A DNA stretch of 64,000 nt from Sulfitobacter sp. 20_GPM-1509m (GCF_000620505.1 NZ_JIBC01000005.1:1-64000); one strand, 5' to 3'; counted from the stretch's first letter, positions 1-13,076 are shown. Notes: generated from the letters alone by a model not told the origin. Numbers and translations are program-made.

Positions 1-40
1 GCTCTGGCCGCGCTCTTGCGTCTTGGCTCGGGGGTCAAAA

Positions 41-76
41 CACAAAAAGGCCTGAGCGATGGAACTCAAGCCTTTG
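41..76 (-). terminator. rRNA operon intrinsic terminator
   Basis: On the minus strand an 11-bp stem with one mismatch (arms at 65-75 and 46-56) closes an 8-9 nt loop and runs into a T-rich tail. It lies just downstream of tRNA-fMet, the last gene of the rrn operon, and is the natural end of that transcript. Confidence 0.75.
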
Positions 77-97
77 AATATAATGAAGAATTAGCGT

Positions 98-174
<77 letters not shown>

Positions 175-231
175 CCAGATGGTGTTAGGAGATCGTTTAG
201 AGAGATACGATTTGTAGAGGTTTTACTAGGT

Positions 232-346
232 TTGGCAATGACCTACTCTCCCACGTCTTAAGACGCAGTACCATCGGCGCTACAGCACTTAACTGCCAGG
301 TTCGGGATGGGGCTGGGTGTTTTGCTTGCGCTATGATCACCAAACC
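232..346 (-). rRNA. rrf: 5S ribosomal RNA
   Basis: About 115 nt on the minus strand match conserved bacterial 5S, including the GTAGCGCCGATGG block and the 3' TGGGAGAGTAGG block. It lies between 23S rRNA and tRNA-fMet. End positions are good to a few bases. Confidence 0.95.
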
Positions 347-530
347 AAGAAAAACCTCTACGTTGTGATTTTACCGAAGGTAAAACACAACTGGTCGGAG
401 GCAGCGTATCCAAAGGATACGCGTTCCGACACCGTCGCGTTCAATCACAACATCTGTCCAAGTCAAAGTACATCTATACTGATGTGTATGCTTTTGATTG
501 TCGTTCGAAGTTTCATTCACAGTGTTATGT

Positions 531-556
531 GTGAAGTCTTTCTTCTACTGGATCAA

Positions 557-563
<7 letters not shown>
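531..563 (-). other. pre-23S processing stem, 3' arm
   Basis: Positions 550-563 are the perfect reverse complement of 3377-3390 (14 bp). Pairing continues imperfectly for about 15 more bases through an AAGTCTTTCT block. The two arms bracket 23S rRNA and would form the RNase III processing stem of the precursor. The partner arm is at 3377-3410. Confidence 0.75.
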
Positions 564-3376
<2,813 letters not shown>

Positions 3377-3384
<8 letters not shown>

Positions 3385-3410
3385 TGATCCAGAAAAAGAA
3401 AGACTTGAAG
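3377..3410 (-). other. pre-23S processing stem, 5' arm
   Basis: This is the partner of the arm at 531-563: a 14-bp perfect complement at 3377-3390 followed by an imperfect extension. It lies at the 5' boundary of 23S rRNA, as expected for the precursor stem. Confidence 0.75.
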
Positions 3411-3950
3411 GCCGTCCTATCGCCTTGCGGCTACTTGAGGACCTTTGCGTCAATCGCGACCGGGCAGCTGGTAACTAAACCCGATCTTCTCCTGGGATCA
3501 AAAGTATACTTTTTCCCGCCAGCATGTTTGTAGCATGCTGACAATGAACGGCTCTGGAACGTCCACCATCCGTGCAGGAGGTGAACAGAACCGTTCTGGT
3601 TAGTGTACTTGACTTGGACAACATCGTTCGTTTCGGATGGCAGACGTCTGGGGGACCGAGGAAACAGTCCATGCAAACGCTCGCTTGAACCCGAAGGTGC
3701 AAGCACCAACCCGAGATCATCCACTTACTTATGGCGATCAAACGGTGTTGTTGTTACTTCAAGATTGCTCTCAAAGTAACTTGTATCTCTCTATACGATG
3801 TCAATCGGATGCAATTCCTGTTGGAATTGGCATCCTCGTCTGCAGAACAGACGTTCAAACATTCAGCGAATGCTTGAAGATGTGTTCTACAAGATGGTGT
3901 TTTCTCATGCCTTCCAATGAAAGGCATTGTCAAAACCAACACCGAGGTGT
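3411..3950 (-). other. 16S-23S spacer between tRNA-Ile and 23S (no gene)
   Basis: About 540 bases between the 23S leader arm and tRNA-Ile. Short ORFs on both strands lack ribosome binding sites and similarity I recognise. It contains several short inverted repeats and is transcribed spacer (ITS) of the rrn operon. I see no further tRNA in it. Confidence 0.8.
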
Positions 3951-4027
<77 letters not shown>

Positions 4028-4072
4028 ATCTTGTACGGGCCTAAGCTTTTACCTTCTGCACTGCAAAAGGCT

Positions 4073-4148
4073 TGGTGGAGCCTAGGAGGATCGAACTCCT
4101 GACCTCCTGAATGCAAATCAGGCGCTCTCCCAGCTGAGCTAAGGCCCC
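4073..4148 (-). tRNA. tRNA-Ala (TGC)
   Basis: This is a 76-nt minus-strand cloverleaf with anticodon TGC, acceptor start GGGGCCT and an encoded CCA end. It lies between 16S rRNA and tRNA-Ile in the transcribed spacer. Transcription order is 16S, Ala, Ile, 23S as read on the minus strand, reversed from the commoner Ile-Ala order in E. coli. Confidence 0.95.
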
Positions 4149-4311
4149 ATGCTTTGGAACCCTACGCAGCTGCGCGGGACCTACGTTTCTGAAGAGATAT
4201 GAGGACGGCTCGGTCCGAAAGGTCATCTTGCGATGCCTTCAATGTGGACAGCTTTGTTTGCTGTCCTGCTAAGTGTTTCACGATCAAGAGCAAGCTCGAG
4301 ATACTAGAAAC

Positions 4312-5780
<1,469 letters not shown>

Positions 5781-6195
5781 GAAAAGCAATTGCTTGCTTA
5801 TCCTTGACGTCGAACCTCTGCACATCGACCTGCATCACTTACTGAATGATACAGGCGTCTTTTCTGTTTGTTGTGCTTGCAGTTACCAAAGTAACCAGAA
5901 GCCGTACAAACAGTGAAGCTGACACTCTATAATCGGTAGCGAGATAAATCCCATTCCCTAAGAGCGCGATATACAGACGTTGATCCATCGAATGAACCAA
6001 ACCGCCCACATATCTCTTCAGATATTATCAATTTCAAAGAGCGTAGAGACAAAAACAAACCGTGATGCGCCCTAACTTCTTGGCGCGCCCCGCCTGCTCT
6101 ATCTCTGTTTTTACTTCCGCCTCGTTGCCACCGCGTCTCCGCTCCGGCCCGTCTGGCGCCCCGTTGGTGCATCACTGCGCCGCCGGTGAAGGGGG
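5781..6195 (-). other. rRNA operon leader (no gene)
   Basis: This is the transcribed leader between the proposed rrn promoter and 16S. It includes a boxA-like antitermination element at 6031-6043 and several GC-rich hairpins (for example GGCGCC repeats near 6157). Short ORFs here have no coding character. Confidence 0.75.
6031..6043 (-). promoter_or_regulatory. boxA-like antitermination element of rrn leader
   Basis: The minus strand reads CGCTCTTTGAAAT, close to the bacterial rrn boxA core (TGCTCTTTAACA) and to the form usual in alphaproteobacteria. It lies about 250 nt before 16S, where NusB/NusE would load to prevent Rho termination. Confidence 0.65.
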
Positions 6196-6265
6196 TTCTA
6201 AGTCTAACGCCCAAAACCCGCAACCCCTTTTTTCAGCAATATGACAGTTTTCTGAAAAAAACCGA
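6196..6265 (-). promoter_or_regulatory. rrn promoter with AT-rich upstream element
   Basis: On the minus strand a -35 TTGCGG (6218-6223) and a -10 TTAGAA (6196-6201) are separated by 16 bp. They are followed by a C-rich initially transcribed region and preceded by an AT-rich tract with T and A runs (about 6226-6265) that could serve as an UP element. This is an inference from position and motif; no other promoter of comparable quality was seen in the leader. Confidence 0.5.
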
Positions 6266-6382
6266 ATTTCCCAAGAAAATCATGCCCTTGGGTTCGCAAT
6301 ATTTCGCGGAGGCCGGGTCAGATCGGTCGATTATTACCCGATCCCGCCCATCATGTTAGCGCGAGACAACACTTCAGGCGAC

Positions 6383-6662
6383 TTATCCACAGACTCGCAC
6401 CAGCAATAGCGCCGACTCGTCGCCTGGGAATCGCAATTTCGGGGTGCCGAGCGCGGTTTCTGCAGCAGATTCTTTGAAATTTCTTTGCCCGCCCCCGCGA
6501 TTCACGCGAGTCGCGGGCAGCGATTCCACCGTTTCACCGCTTTTTTCGCGGAACTTCGGCGATTCCCGTCTTTGATAAGCGCTGTGAAACGCAGCTCAGG
6601 GGCGATTCAGCTGCCTCTTCGATGAGCAAACCGAGAACAAATCGCCCGATTCCGCATGAATC
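6383..6662. promoter_or_regulatory. dense GANTC (CcrM site) array with one DnaA box
   Basis: Eleven GANTC sites occur in 271 bases, at 6392, 6414, 6428, 6468, 6499, 6508, 6522, 6561, 6604, 6648 and 6658. About one would be expected by chance at this base composition. Four are in the same-orientation context GCGATTC (6498, 6521, 6560, 6603). A perfect DnaA box TTATCCACA (6383-6391) abuts the first site. The array fills the gene-free stretch between the 3' end of msrQ and the rrn promoter. GANTC is the target of the cell-cycle methylase CcrM in alphaproteobacteria; the role of this array is unknown. Confidence 0.6.
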
Positions 6663-6686
6663 ACCGGTCAGAGCTCTCTCTTGCCC

Positions 6687-7292
6687 TCACGCAGCTGCCC
6701 GTTTGGGCCAGCGCAGGCGCAAAGCCAGCAGCCCCACGATGATTGCCATATAGACCAGCGGTTCAATCTGGATGCCTTTGACCAGCCATATGTAATGCAC
6801 CCCACCCAGCACTGCGGCCGCATAGACCAGCTTGTGCAGCTTGCGCCACGCAGGCCCCATTTTGCGGATCGACCAGTTGTTCGAAGTCACGGCGAGCGGA
6901 ATCAGCAGCACGAAGGCGGCAAAGCCGATGGTCACATAGGGACGTTTGACGATGTCCGCCCAGATCTGGCTCCAGATCTGCACATCAAGGAACAGCCAGA
7001 CGGCAAAGTGCAGACAGACATAAGCGAAAGCCATCAGCCCCACGGCACGGCGAAAGCGGATCAGGTTCACGCCTGCGAACCGCCGCAGCGGCGTGATCGC
7101 CAGCCCTGCGATAATCAGCTTCAGCGCCCATTGCCCCAGCTCGTGCTCCAGCGCCTTGACCGGATCGCGGCCCAGACCGCCAAAAAACGCCTGATAGACC
7201 AGAAACAGCGCCGGCAGCAGCAACACTATATATACGACCCATGTGGGGACACTGCGCGCTGCACTGTTGATACGATTCACAAAGGCTGTCAT
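6687..7292 (-). CDS. msrQ: MsrQ, heme-binding membrane subunit of periplasmic Met-sulfoxide reductase
   Basis: The protein is about 201 aa with six hydrophobic segments and the ferric-reductase-like fold of MsrQ/YedZ, including histidines in transmembrane helices (VCLHFAVW, WRKLHKLVY, GGVHYIW) expected to bind b-type heme. MsrQ passes quinol or flavin electrons to the periplasmic molybdoenzyme MsrP, which repairs oxidised methionines. I chose the ATG at 7292 (MTAFVNR). An upstream in-frame start at 7349 would abut the divergent gene and leave no promoter. In most relatives msrQ directly follows msrP; here a DUF2306 gene on the other strand lies between them. Confidence 0.9.
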   Translation of the reverse strand: MTAFVNRINSAARSVPTWVVYIVLLLPALFLVYQAFFGGLGRDPVKALEHELGQWALKLIIAGLAITPLRRFAGVNLIRFRRAVGLMAFAYVCLHFAVWLFLDVQIWSQIWADIVKRPYVTIGFAAFVLLIPLAVTSNNWSIRKMGPAWRKLHKLVYAAAVLGGVHYIWLVKGIQIEPLVYMAIIVGLLALRLRWPKRAAA

Positions 7293-7350
7293 CACAAACT
7301 TAACTCTTTCCCTGCGGGGCTTGACGCGCCGCGATACTGATAGGTGCATT

Positions 7351-7755
7351 ATGAGCGTTAGCGTGCAGCCCCTGGTTCAAGCAGGCCCCACGATCTTTAT
7401 TCACGCAACCCTTGCCATCGGCGCGCTGGTTCTGGGCATATGGCAAATGCTGGCGACCAAAGGCACGCCGCAGCATCGCCTCATTGGGCGCGTCTGGGTG
7501 GGCATCATGGCCATCGTCGCGCTGTCGAGCTTCTGGATCCACGAGTTTCGCCTGTTCGGTCCTTTCAGTCCCATCCACATCCTGTCGGCTATCACGCTGG
7601 TCAGCCTGCCTTTTGCCGTGCGCGCCGCGCGGCAGGGCAACATCAACAAACACCGCCGCATGATGCGCATGCTTTTCTTTATCGGCCTTCTGGTGCCCGG
7701 CGCCTTTACCCTTCTGCCCGGCCGCGTGATGCATGCGGTGTTTTTCGGTGGCTGA
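7351..7755 (+). CDS. DUF2306-like four-helix membrane protein
   Basis: The protein is 134 aa with about four transmembrane helices and the DUF2306 pattern: an HxxxA-type first helix, the HRLIGRVW motif near residue 43, the WIHEF segment, and NKHRRMMR before the last helix. The histidine-rich helices suggest a small integral membrane, possibly heme- or metal-linked, protein. The biochemical role of the family is not established. Its start is divergent from msrQ with 58 bp between, and it ends 5 bp before the stop of msrP, so it sits inside what is usually the msrPQ operon. It may be redox-related by context only. Confidence 0.75.
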   Translation: MSVSVQPLVQAGPTIFIHATLAIGALVLGIWQMLATKGTPQHRLIGRVWVGIMAIVALSSFWIHEFRLFGPFSPIHILSAITLVSLPFAVRAARQGNINKHRRMMRMLFFIGLLVPGAFTLLPGRVMHAVFFGG

Positions 7756-7760
7756 CAGGA

Positions 7761-8666
7761 TCAGTAATTCGCTTTCAGATCCATGCCTGCGTACAGGCTG
7801 GCCACCTCGTCTTCATATCCGTTGAACATCAACGTCGGGACACGGCGGGCAAACAATCCGCCGCCCAAGGGGCGTTCGGTGGCCTGTGACCAGCGCGGGT
7901 GGCTGACCTCGGGGTTCACGTTGCTGTAGAACCCGTATTCCCGCGCGTTCGCCTTGTTCCAGCTGGTCGGCGGCTCCTTGTCGGTCAGCGTGATCCGCAC
8001 GATCGATTTGATCGACTTGAACCCGTACTTCCACGGCACCACCAGACGCATGGGCGCACCGTTCTGGTTCGGGATGTCCTTGCCATAGATGCCGGTCGCC
8101 ATGATCGTCAGCGGGTGCATGGCCTCATCCAGGCGCAACCCTTCGACATAGGGCCAGTCCAGCACGGGATAGCGCACACCGGGCATCTCGTCAGGGCGCA
8201 GCACGGTTTCAAAGGCCACGTATTTCGCACCCGACTGCACACCGGCCATGTTCAAAAGGTCAGCCAGCTCGAACCCGTTCCACGGCACCACCATCGACCA
8301 GGCCTCGACACAGCGGAACCGATAGATGCGCTCCTCGATGGTCATCGCCTTGAGGATGTCCTCCAAAGCATAGTCGGCAGGCTTGTCGACCATGCCGTCG
8401 ATTTTCACGGTCCAGGGCTTGGTCGTCAAAGCGCCGGCATATTCCGCCGGGTCTTCCTTTCCGGTGCCGAACTCATAGTAGTTGTTGTATTGGGTGATAT
8501 CTTCCCAGACGTTCGGCTCGAGCGTCTCCTGCGCCGCACGGGCGGTTCCCGCCAGGCCGACCAAACCAAGCCCCGCCGCACCAGCCATCAGCTGCCGCCG
8601 GTTCAAAAAGGCGGCTTCGGGCGTGACATCCCGTTCGGTCAATGTGTTCGTCCAGCGGTTGGCCAT
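7761..8666 (-). CDS. msrP: MsrP, periplasmic molybdopterin methionine sulfoxide reductase
   Basis: The protein is 301 aa. A Tat signal lies at about residues 20-45 (RR at 23-24 followed by a hydrophobic stretch and an ARAA cleavage site), and a sulfite-oxidase-type molybdopterin domain follows. Cys119 in [10 protein letters not shown] is the expected molybdenum ligand. MsrP reduces both diastereomers of methionine sulfoxide in exported proteins, with electrons from MsrQ. It is transcribed toward msrQ but separated from it by a convergent DUF2306 gene, so the two subunits need separate promoters or read-through. Confidence 0.93.
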   Translation of the reverse strand: MANRWTNTLTERDVTPEAAFLNRRQLMAGAAGLGLVGLAGTARAAQETLEPNVWEDITQYNNYYEFGTGKEDPAEYAGALTTKPWTVKIDGMVDKPADYALEDILKAMTIEERIYRFRCVEAWSMVVPWNGFELADLLNMAGVQSGAKYVAFETVLRPDEMPGVRYPVLDWPYVEGLRLDEAMHPLTIMATGIYGKDIPNQNGAPMRLVVPWKYGFKSIKSIVRITLTDKEPPTSWNKANAREYGFYSNVNPEVSHPRWSQATERPLGGGLFARRVPTLMFNGYEDEVASLYAGMDLKANY

Positions 8667-8792
8667 TTGGATCGTCTCCTCATCCGTTTCACAACGTTAT
8701 GCACAGAATGTGGGACGAACAAACGCTCAGGCCAGCCAGATCACGCGAAGTTGGCCCCGTGTAACAATTGCAAACGGGCTGGGTGGCAGCCG

Positions 8793-10280
8793 TCAGCCGT
8801 CGGCGCGCAGACTGGGATAGATCTCATTCATCGGGGCAGACCGGCCGCTGTCCTGCACGATCCGCACATGCCTGCGCCGCAACAGGCGTGGTTCGGCCAC
8901 GCCGACGGAATGGGCGATGATCTCGACCTCGTGAATGACTTCCTTGGCATAGAGCGCAACACGCTGGTCCTTGTCCTCGACCACCAGCCCCTTTTGCAGG
9001 CGGGGATTGTGGGTGGTGATGCCCGTGGGGCAAGTGTTCTTGTTGCACTTCAACGACTGGATGCAGCCCAGCGAGAACATGAAGCCCCGCGCCGAGGTGA
9101 CAAAATCGGCACCCGCCGCCAGCGCCCATGCCACGTCGCCGGGATTGACCAGCTTGCCGCTGGCAACCAGCCGGATGCGGTCTTTCAATCCCGCCTCGTT
9201 GCGCAGGTCGGCAGCCAGTGGCAGAGATTCCCGGACCGACATCCCGACCAGATCAATCAGCGGCATCGGTGCCGCGCCCGTGCCGCCCTCTCCCCCGTCG
9301 ATGGTGATAAAGTCTGGGGCGCAGTCGTCGCCCCGTTTCTTGATGGTCTGCATCAGGTCACGAAACGACTCCCTGTCGCCAACCACTGTCTTGATGCCCA
9401 CCGGCTTCCCCGTGATGTCACGCAAGCGCACGATCATATCCAGCAGGTCATCCCAATCGTCGATCTCGACATGCCGGTTGGGCGAAATGGCATCGACACC
9501 TTCCCGCAACCCCCGGATCTCGGCAATCTCGGCGGTGACCTTGGCGCCGGGCAGAATGCCGCCCTTGCCCGGTTTGGCCCCTTGGGCCAGTTTCAGCTCG
9601 AACATCTTGACGCAGGCGTTGGCGGCGATCTTGCGCAGCTTGTCCTCGTTCAGCGATCCGTCTTCGTTGCGCACACCGAACTTGGCCGTGCCGATCTGGA
9701 AAACGATGTCACAACCACCTTCGAGGTGAAACGGGCTGAGGCCCCCTTCGCCGGTGTTCATCCAGATGCCGGCCTTGGCCGCCCCCCGGCTAAGCGCACG
9801 CACCGCAGGGCGCGACAGCGCACCATAGCTCATACCTGAAATGTTGAAGAACGAATGCGCCGTGTAGGGCATGCGCGCGCCCGCGCCGATCACCATCGGT
9901 TCCGAACTGGCGAACTGGTCGTCCAGCGGCGGGAAGGCAGCGTTGACAAAAATCGGGGTGCCGACAATCGAAAGATTACGGGTTGATCCAAAGGCGACCG
10001 TGTTGCTGTGTGGCTCGCCCGTGCGTTTGATCCAGTCACGCTGTGCACGGTTGAAGGGCAGCTCTTCGCGGTCCATGGCAAAGAAATACTGACGGAAAAA
10101 TTCGCCCAGCGTCGAGAAGATATGCCTGAACCGTCCGATCACCGGATAGTTGCGGCGTATCGCGTCCTCGGTCTGCAGCCGGTCAATCGCGAACAGAACA
10201 ACGACACACAACAGGCCGACGCCGATCACTCCGATAAACGCAAAAGCCAGGACTTCCAGAACGGTCAGGGGTGAGGACAT
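8793..10280 (-). CDS. membrane-anchored FMN glutamate-synthase-like protein
   Basis: The protein is 495 aa. An N-terminal transmembrane helix (about residues 8-32) is followed by the FMN-binding synthase domain of glutamate synthase (GltB C-terminal half). Visible marks are the ISGMSYGALS and TIDGGEGGTGAAP segments and a 3Fe-4S-type cluster motif CIQSLKCNKNTC (C-x5-C-x4-C) near residue 415. It lacks the amidotransferase and the GXGXG beta-helix of true GOGAT, so it is one of the stand-alone 'FMN-binding glutamate synthase family' proteins of unproven substrate. No GltD partner is nearby. The start ATG at 10280 gives a short periplasmic or cytoplasmic tail before the helix. Confidence 0.88.
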   Translation of the reverse strand: MSSPLTVLEVLAFAFIGVIGVGLLCVVVLFAIDRLQTEDAIRRNYPVIGRFRHIFSTLGEFFRQYFFAMDREELPFNRAQRDWIKRTGEPHSNTVAFGSTRNLSIVGTPIFVNAAFPPLDDQFASSEPMVIGAGARMPYTAHSFFNISGMSYGALSRPAVRALSRGAAKAGIWMNTGEGGLSPFHLEGGCDIVFQIGTAKFGVRNEDGSLNEDKLRKIAANACVKMFELKLAQGAKPGKGGILPGAKVTAEIAEIRGLREGVDAISPNRHVEIDDWDDLLDMIVRLRDITGKPVGIKTVVGDRESFRDLMQTIKKRGDDCAPDFITIDGGEGGTGAAPMPLIDLVGMSVRESLPLAADLRNEAGLKDRIRLVASGKLVNPGDVAWALAAGADFVTSARGFMFSLGCIQSLKCNKNTCPTGITTHNPRLQKGLVVEDKDQRVALYAKEVIHEVEIIAHSVGVAEPRLLRRRHVRIVQDSGRSAPMNEIYPSLRADG

Positions 10281-10570
10281 GTCGTATTCTCGCTGTTTCC
10301 AAGGTTTAACGCACAGTTAAGCCACATACACGCCAACGCAAGGGCGCGCCGGTGTCACACTGTGGCGCGGATTCGTCGGGCCAAGCGCCGAACCCGCAAC
10401 AGAAGCACCTCGCGGAGCGCCATTGGTGCTTGGTTGGTCAACAATGTACCAAGTCCGCCCGCCAAAACCACGGGAATACCCCAGACAAAACTCTGTTTAC
10501 ACATACCTTTAGAGGGCGGGCATGATAACGTTGTGGCAACAAGAACATCGACAAGACAATGGGGACACAC

Positions 10571-12325
10571 ATGCCGACCACGTACACAGAGACCGTTGAA
10601 CTCGACACCGACAGCTTTGCTGAAAGTTTCAACAATGACATGCCCATCGACATCGCCCTTTTCGACAACATCAATGGCAGCCTTGGCCTGCAACGGGCGG
10701 CGCAGACCGACACGTCGGATGCGATTGCGCTGAACCTGACCGCGGGGTTCACCTATACTTTCGTTGTCGTGGTCGACACCGCCAATGCCGACAGCGCATT
10801 CGCCGTCGGATTTGGCGATCAGACGGAAACGGCTGCGGGTCTTGATGGCACCTATGAGGTCACGATAACCTTTACCGCAGAGGCGACCGAAACCGCCTAT
10901 TTCACTGTCTCGCAAACCGGTGGCACCGCGGATTACTCTATTTCGCTAGAAGACATCGTCGACCCCAGCATTCCGACCGAAGGCGACGACTATATCGTCG
11001 GCAACATGACCTCCGACCGCGTCAATCTGCTGGGCGGCAATGACACCTACATCGCGCTTGGCGGTTCGGATCAGGTCTGGGGAGGGTTGGGCGACGACTA
11101 TATCAACGGCGTCTGCGGCAACGACAAACTGTGGGGCGAAGACGGCAACGATACAATCGAGGGCGGCAATGGCCGCGACAGCATGTGGGGCGGCATCGGC
11201 AACGACAGCATGAACGGCCAGAACCAGGATGACATGCTGTGGGGCAACGAAGGCAACGACACGCTGATCGGTGAAAAAGGCAACGACACAATCGACGGCG
11301 GTTCAGGCGATGACGACATCGACGGCGGCAAGGAAAACGATCTGCTGACCGGCGGCACCGGCGCTGACATCTTCCGCTATGCCAGCGACATGGGTTGCGA
11401 CACGATCACCGACTTTACCAGCGGGGAAGACCGGCTGGATGTGTCAAAGCTGGACATCTGGGACATCAGCCAATTGACCATCACCCAGGTGGGCGACAAT
11501 GCCCGCATCAACTTTGGTGATTTTCAATATGTCGAGCTGACCGGCGTCAACGCAGACGACCTGACCAACGCCGACTTTATCCTGGATCAAGCCCCTGAAA
11601 TGGTCTCCTCCGAGGGAGGCGACAACCTGTGGGGCACCGAGGCTGCCGATACCATTGACCTGATGGGCGGCAGCGACCGAATTCGCGCCGGCGCAGGTGA
11701 TGACACCGTCATGGGCGGCACAGGCAAGGACACCATTGAGGGCGGTGATGACAATGATCTGATCCAGGGTGGCTCGGGGGCCGACCGGCTTTATGGAGAT
11801 GCAGGCAACGACGTGATCTACGGCGATGCGGGCAACGACCTGATCCTTGCCGGCACCGGCGACGACTATGTCAACGGCGGCAACAAGAATGACCGCATCT
11901 ACGGCGCGGGCGGCAATGACACACTGGACGGCGAAAACGGCAACGACAATATCTGGGGCGGCGCGGGCAACGACCTGATTTCAGGCGGTGCCGGCAAGGA
12001 CCAGATCGACGGCGGCGACGGCGATGACACGATTGACGGCGGATGGGGTGACGACAATCTGACCGGCGGCACAGGCGCTGACATCTTTGTCTTCGACGAC
12101 CGGATGCGTGCCGACACCATCACCGACTTTACCGATGGCGAGGACCGGTTGGACATGACCGCCTGGGGCTTTACCGGCGTCGATGACATGACTTTCCAAC
12201 AGGTCGGTGACGACGTGTTCATCCAGTTCACCGACCGCGACAGCCTGCTGCTGCAGAACGTCGAAGTGGCCGATCTGGATGCCAGTGACTTTATTTTTGA
12301 CACCGAACCGGTGCCATTCACCTGA
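10571..12325 (+). CDS. secreted RTX calcium-binding protein with duplicated module
   Basis: The protein is about 584 aa and very acidic. Residues about 1-125 resemble a bacterial pre-peptidase C-terminal (PPC) beta domain. Then come two tandem modules, each a run of GGxGxDxxx nonapeptides ending in a GTGADIF...DTITDF...GEDRLD segment as in serralysin-type C-terminal domains (about 165-330 and 350-580). There is no Sec signal and no catalytic domain, so it is probably exported by a type I system, but no HlyB/HlyD/TolC genes are in the window. The ATG at 10571 is preceded by GGGGA; an in-frame ATG at 10559 is possible. Confidence 0.9.
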   Translation: MPTTYTETVELDTDSFAESFNNDMPIDIALFDNINGSLGLQRAAQTDTSDAIALNLTAGFTYTFVVVVDTANADSAFAVGFGDQTETAAGLDGTYEVTITFTAEATETAYFTVSQTGGTADYSISLEDIVDPSIPTEGDDYIVGNMTSDRVNLLGGNDTYIALGGSDQVWGGLGDDYINGVCGNDKLWGEDGNDTIEGGNGRDSMWGGIGNDSMNGQNQDDMLWGNEGNDTLIGEKGNDTIDGGSGDDDIDGGKENDLLTGGTGADIFRYASDMGCDTITDFTSGEDRLDVSKLDIWDISQLTITQVGDNARINFGDFQYVELTGVNADDLTNADFILDQAPEMVSSEGGDNLWGTEAADTIDLMGGSDRIRAGAGDDTVMGGTGKDTIEGGDDNDLIQGGSGADRLYGDAGNDVIYGDAGNDLILAGTGDDYVNGGNKNDRIYGAGGNDTLDGENGNDNIWGGAGNDLISGGAGKDQIDGGDGDDTIDGGWGDDNLTGGTGADIFVFDDRMRADTITDFTDGEDRLDMTAWGFTGVDDMTFQQVGDDVFIQFTDRDSLLLQNVEVADLDASDFIFDTEPVPFT

Positions 12326-12347
12326 TGACCTCCAAAGTCTGACTGCG

Positions 12348-12381
12348 GAAAGGGGCGTTCGGAAACGAACGTCCCTTTTTG
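12348..12381 (+). terminator. terminator after RTX gene
   Basis: A hairpin with arms at 12349-12361 and 12366-12378, GAAA loop and one G-T pair, is followed by a run of T. It lies 23 bp after the RTX stop codon. Confidence 0.8.
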
Positions 12382-12401
12382 TATCCGCCAACGGCAGCAC
12401 C

Positions 12402-12995
12402 TCAGGCAAGATAGCCCTTGGCCAGTCTCAGCGTCCGCTCGAACAACGCCTGCGCATCGGTCTCTCCCGCCAGCCCGGCGCCATCGATCATGCCACGCAA
12501 GGCTGACACCAGATCGCGCGCAGCCACAGGGGCGCCGGCCACCTGATGATGCTCCAGAAACGCCACGATGGTCTGGTTGATCTGCTCATTCAGGACACGG
12601 GTCTCCTGCTCAAGCGGCAAAAAGCTTTCGGCATATTCCAGCGCCTTGGACAGCTTCGGCCAGTGCAACTGGCTTTCAACGGCGGCACGCAACAGCTTGG
12701 CCAGGGTCGCGTCAAAGGACTCGTTTCGCATTGCCAGCGTGGCAGCTTGCAAATCTTCCAGCAGTCTGGCGCGCTTCTGACGGATGATGTCGGTCAGGAT
12801 CGCCTCTTTCGACGGGTAATACTGGTACAGTGTGCCGATGCTGACGCCAGCAACTTCGGCCACGTAATTTGTCGTCAGTGTCTCCAATCCACCGCGTTCC
12901 AAAATATGAGCGGCCGCTTGCAGAATGGCCTGAACCGACGCCTTGGCGCGCGCCTGTTTGGGTGTCTTTCTTGGGTTGATCTGTGCCTGCTTCAT
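12402..12995 (-). CDS. TetR/AcrR family repressor
   Basis: The protein is 197 aa. The N-terminal HTH (about residues 15-65) contains the TetR signature VAEVAGVSIGTLYQYYPSKE; the C-terminal half is a helical ligand-binding and dimer domain. The ATG at 12995 (MKQAQIN) is chosen because the DNA-binding domain starts there; an in-frame upstream extension to 13385 would run through the divergent gene. It is divergent from the darcynin/SDR pair, with a perfect palindrome in the 81-bp gap, so it probably represses both itself and that operon. The ligand is unknown. Confidence 0.9.
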   Translation of the reverse strand: MKQAQINPRKTPKQARAKASVQAILQAAAHILERGGLETLTTNYVAEVAGVSIGTLYQYYPSKEAILTDIIRQKRARLLEDLQAATLAMRNESFDATLAKLLRAAVESQLHWPKLSKALEYAESFLPLEQETRVLNEQINQTIVAFLEHHQVAGAPVAARDLVSALRGMIDGAGLAGETDAQALFERTLRLAKGYLA

Positions 12996-13026
12996 TGCCG
13001 CCTGAATGCGAGTTGAGAAATGTGAG

Positions 13027-13040
13027 TATTCGCTCGAATA
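13027..13040. promoter_or_regulatory. putative TetR operator
   Basis: TATTCG-CT-CGAATA is a perfect 14-bp palindrome centred in the 81-bp gap between the divergent tetR gene and the darcynin gene, where a TetR dimer would block both promoters. It is called from symmetry and position only. Confidence 0.6.
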
Positions 13041-13076
13041 TTGCGTGAGTGTCCTCCAACGCAAAGGAAATTCGAC

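Noticed and set aside
6383-6662. Chromosomal origin of replication
   Set aside because: There is only one DnaA box and no AT-rich unwinding element or origin-linked genes (hemE, dnaA, gidA, parAB). The GANTC array is reported as such instead.
7899-9839. A 646-codon plus-strand ORF opposite msrP and the glutamate-synthase-like gene
   Set aside because: It spans two real genes on the other strand and has low-complexity composition; it is a shadow.
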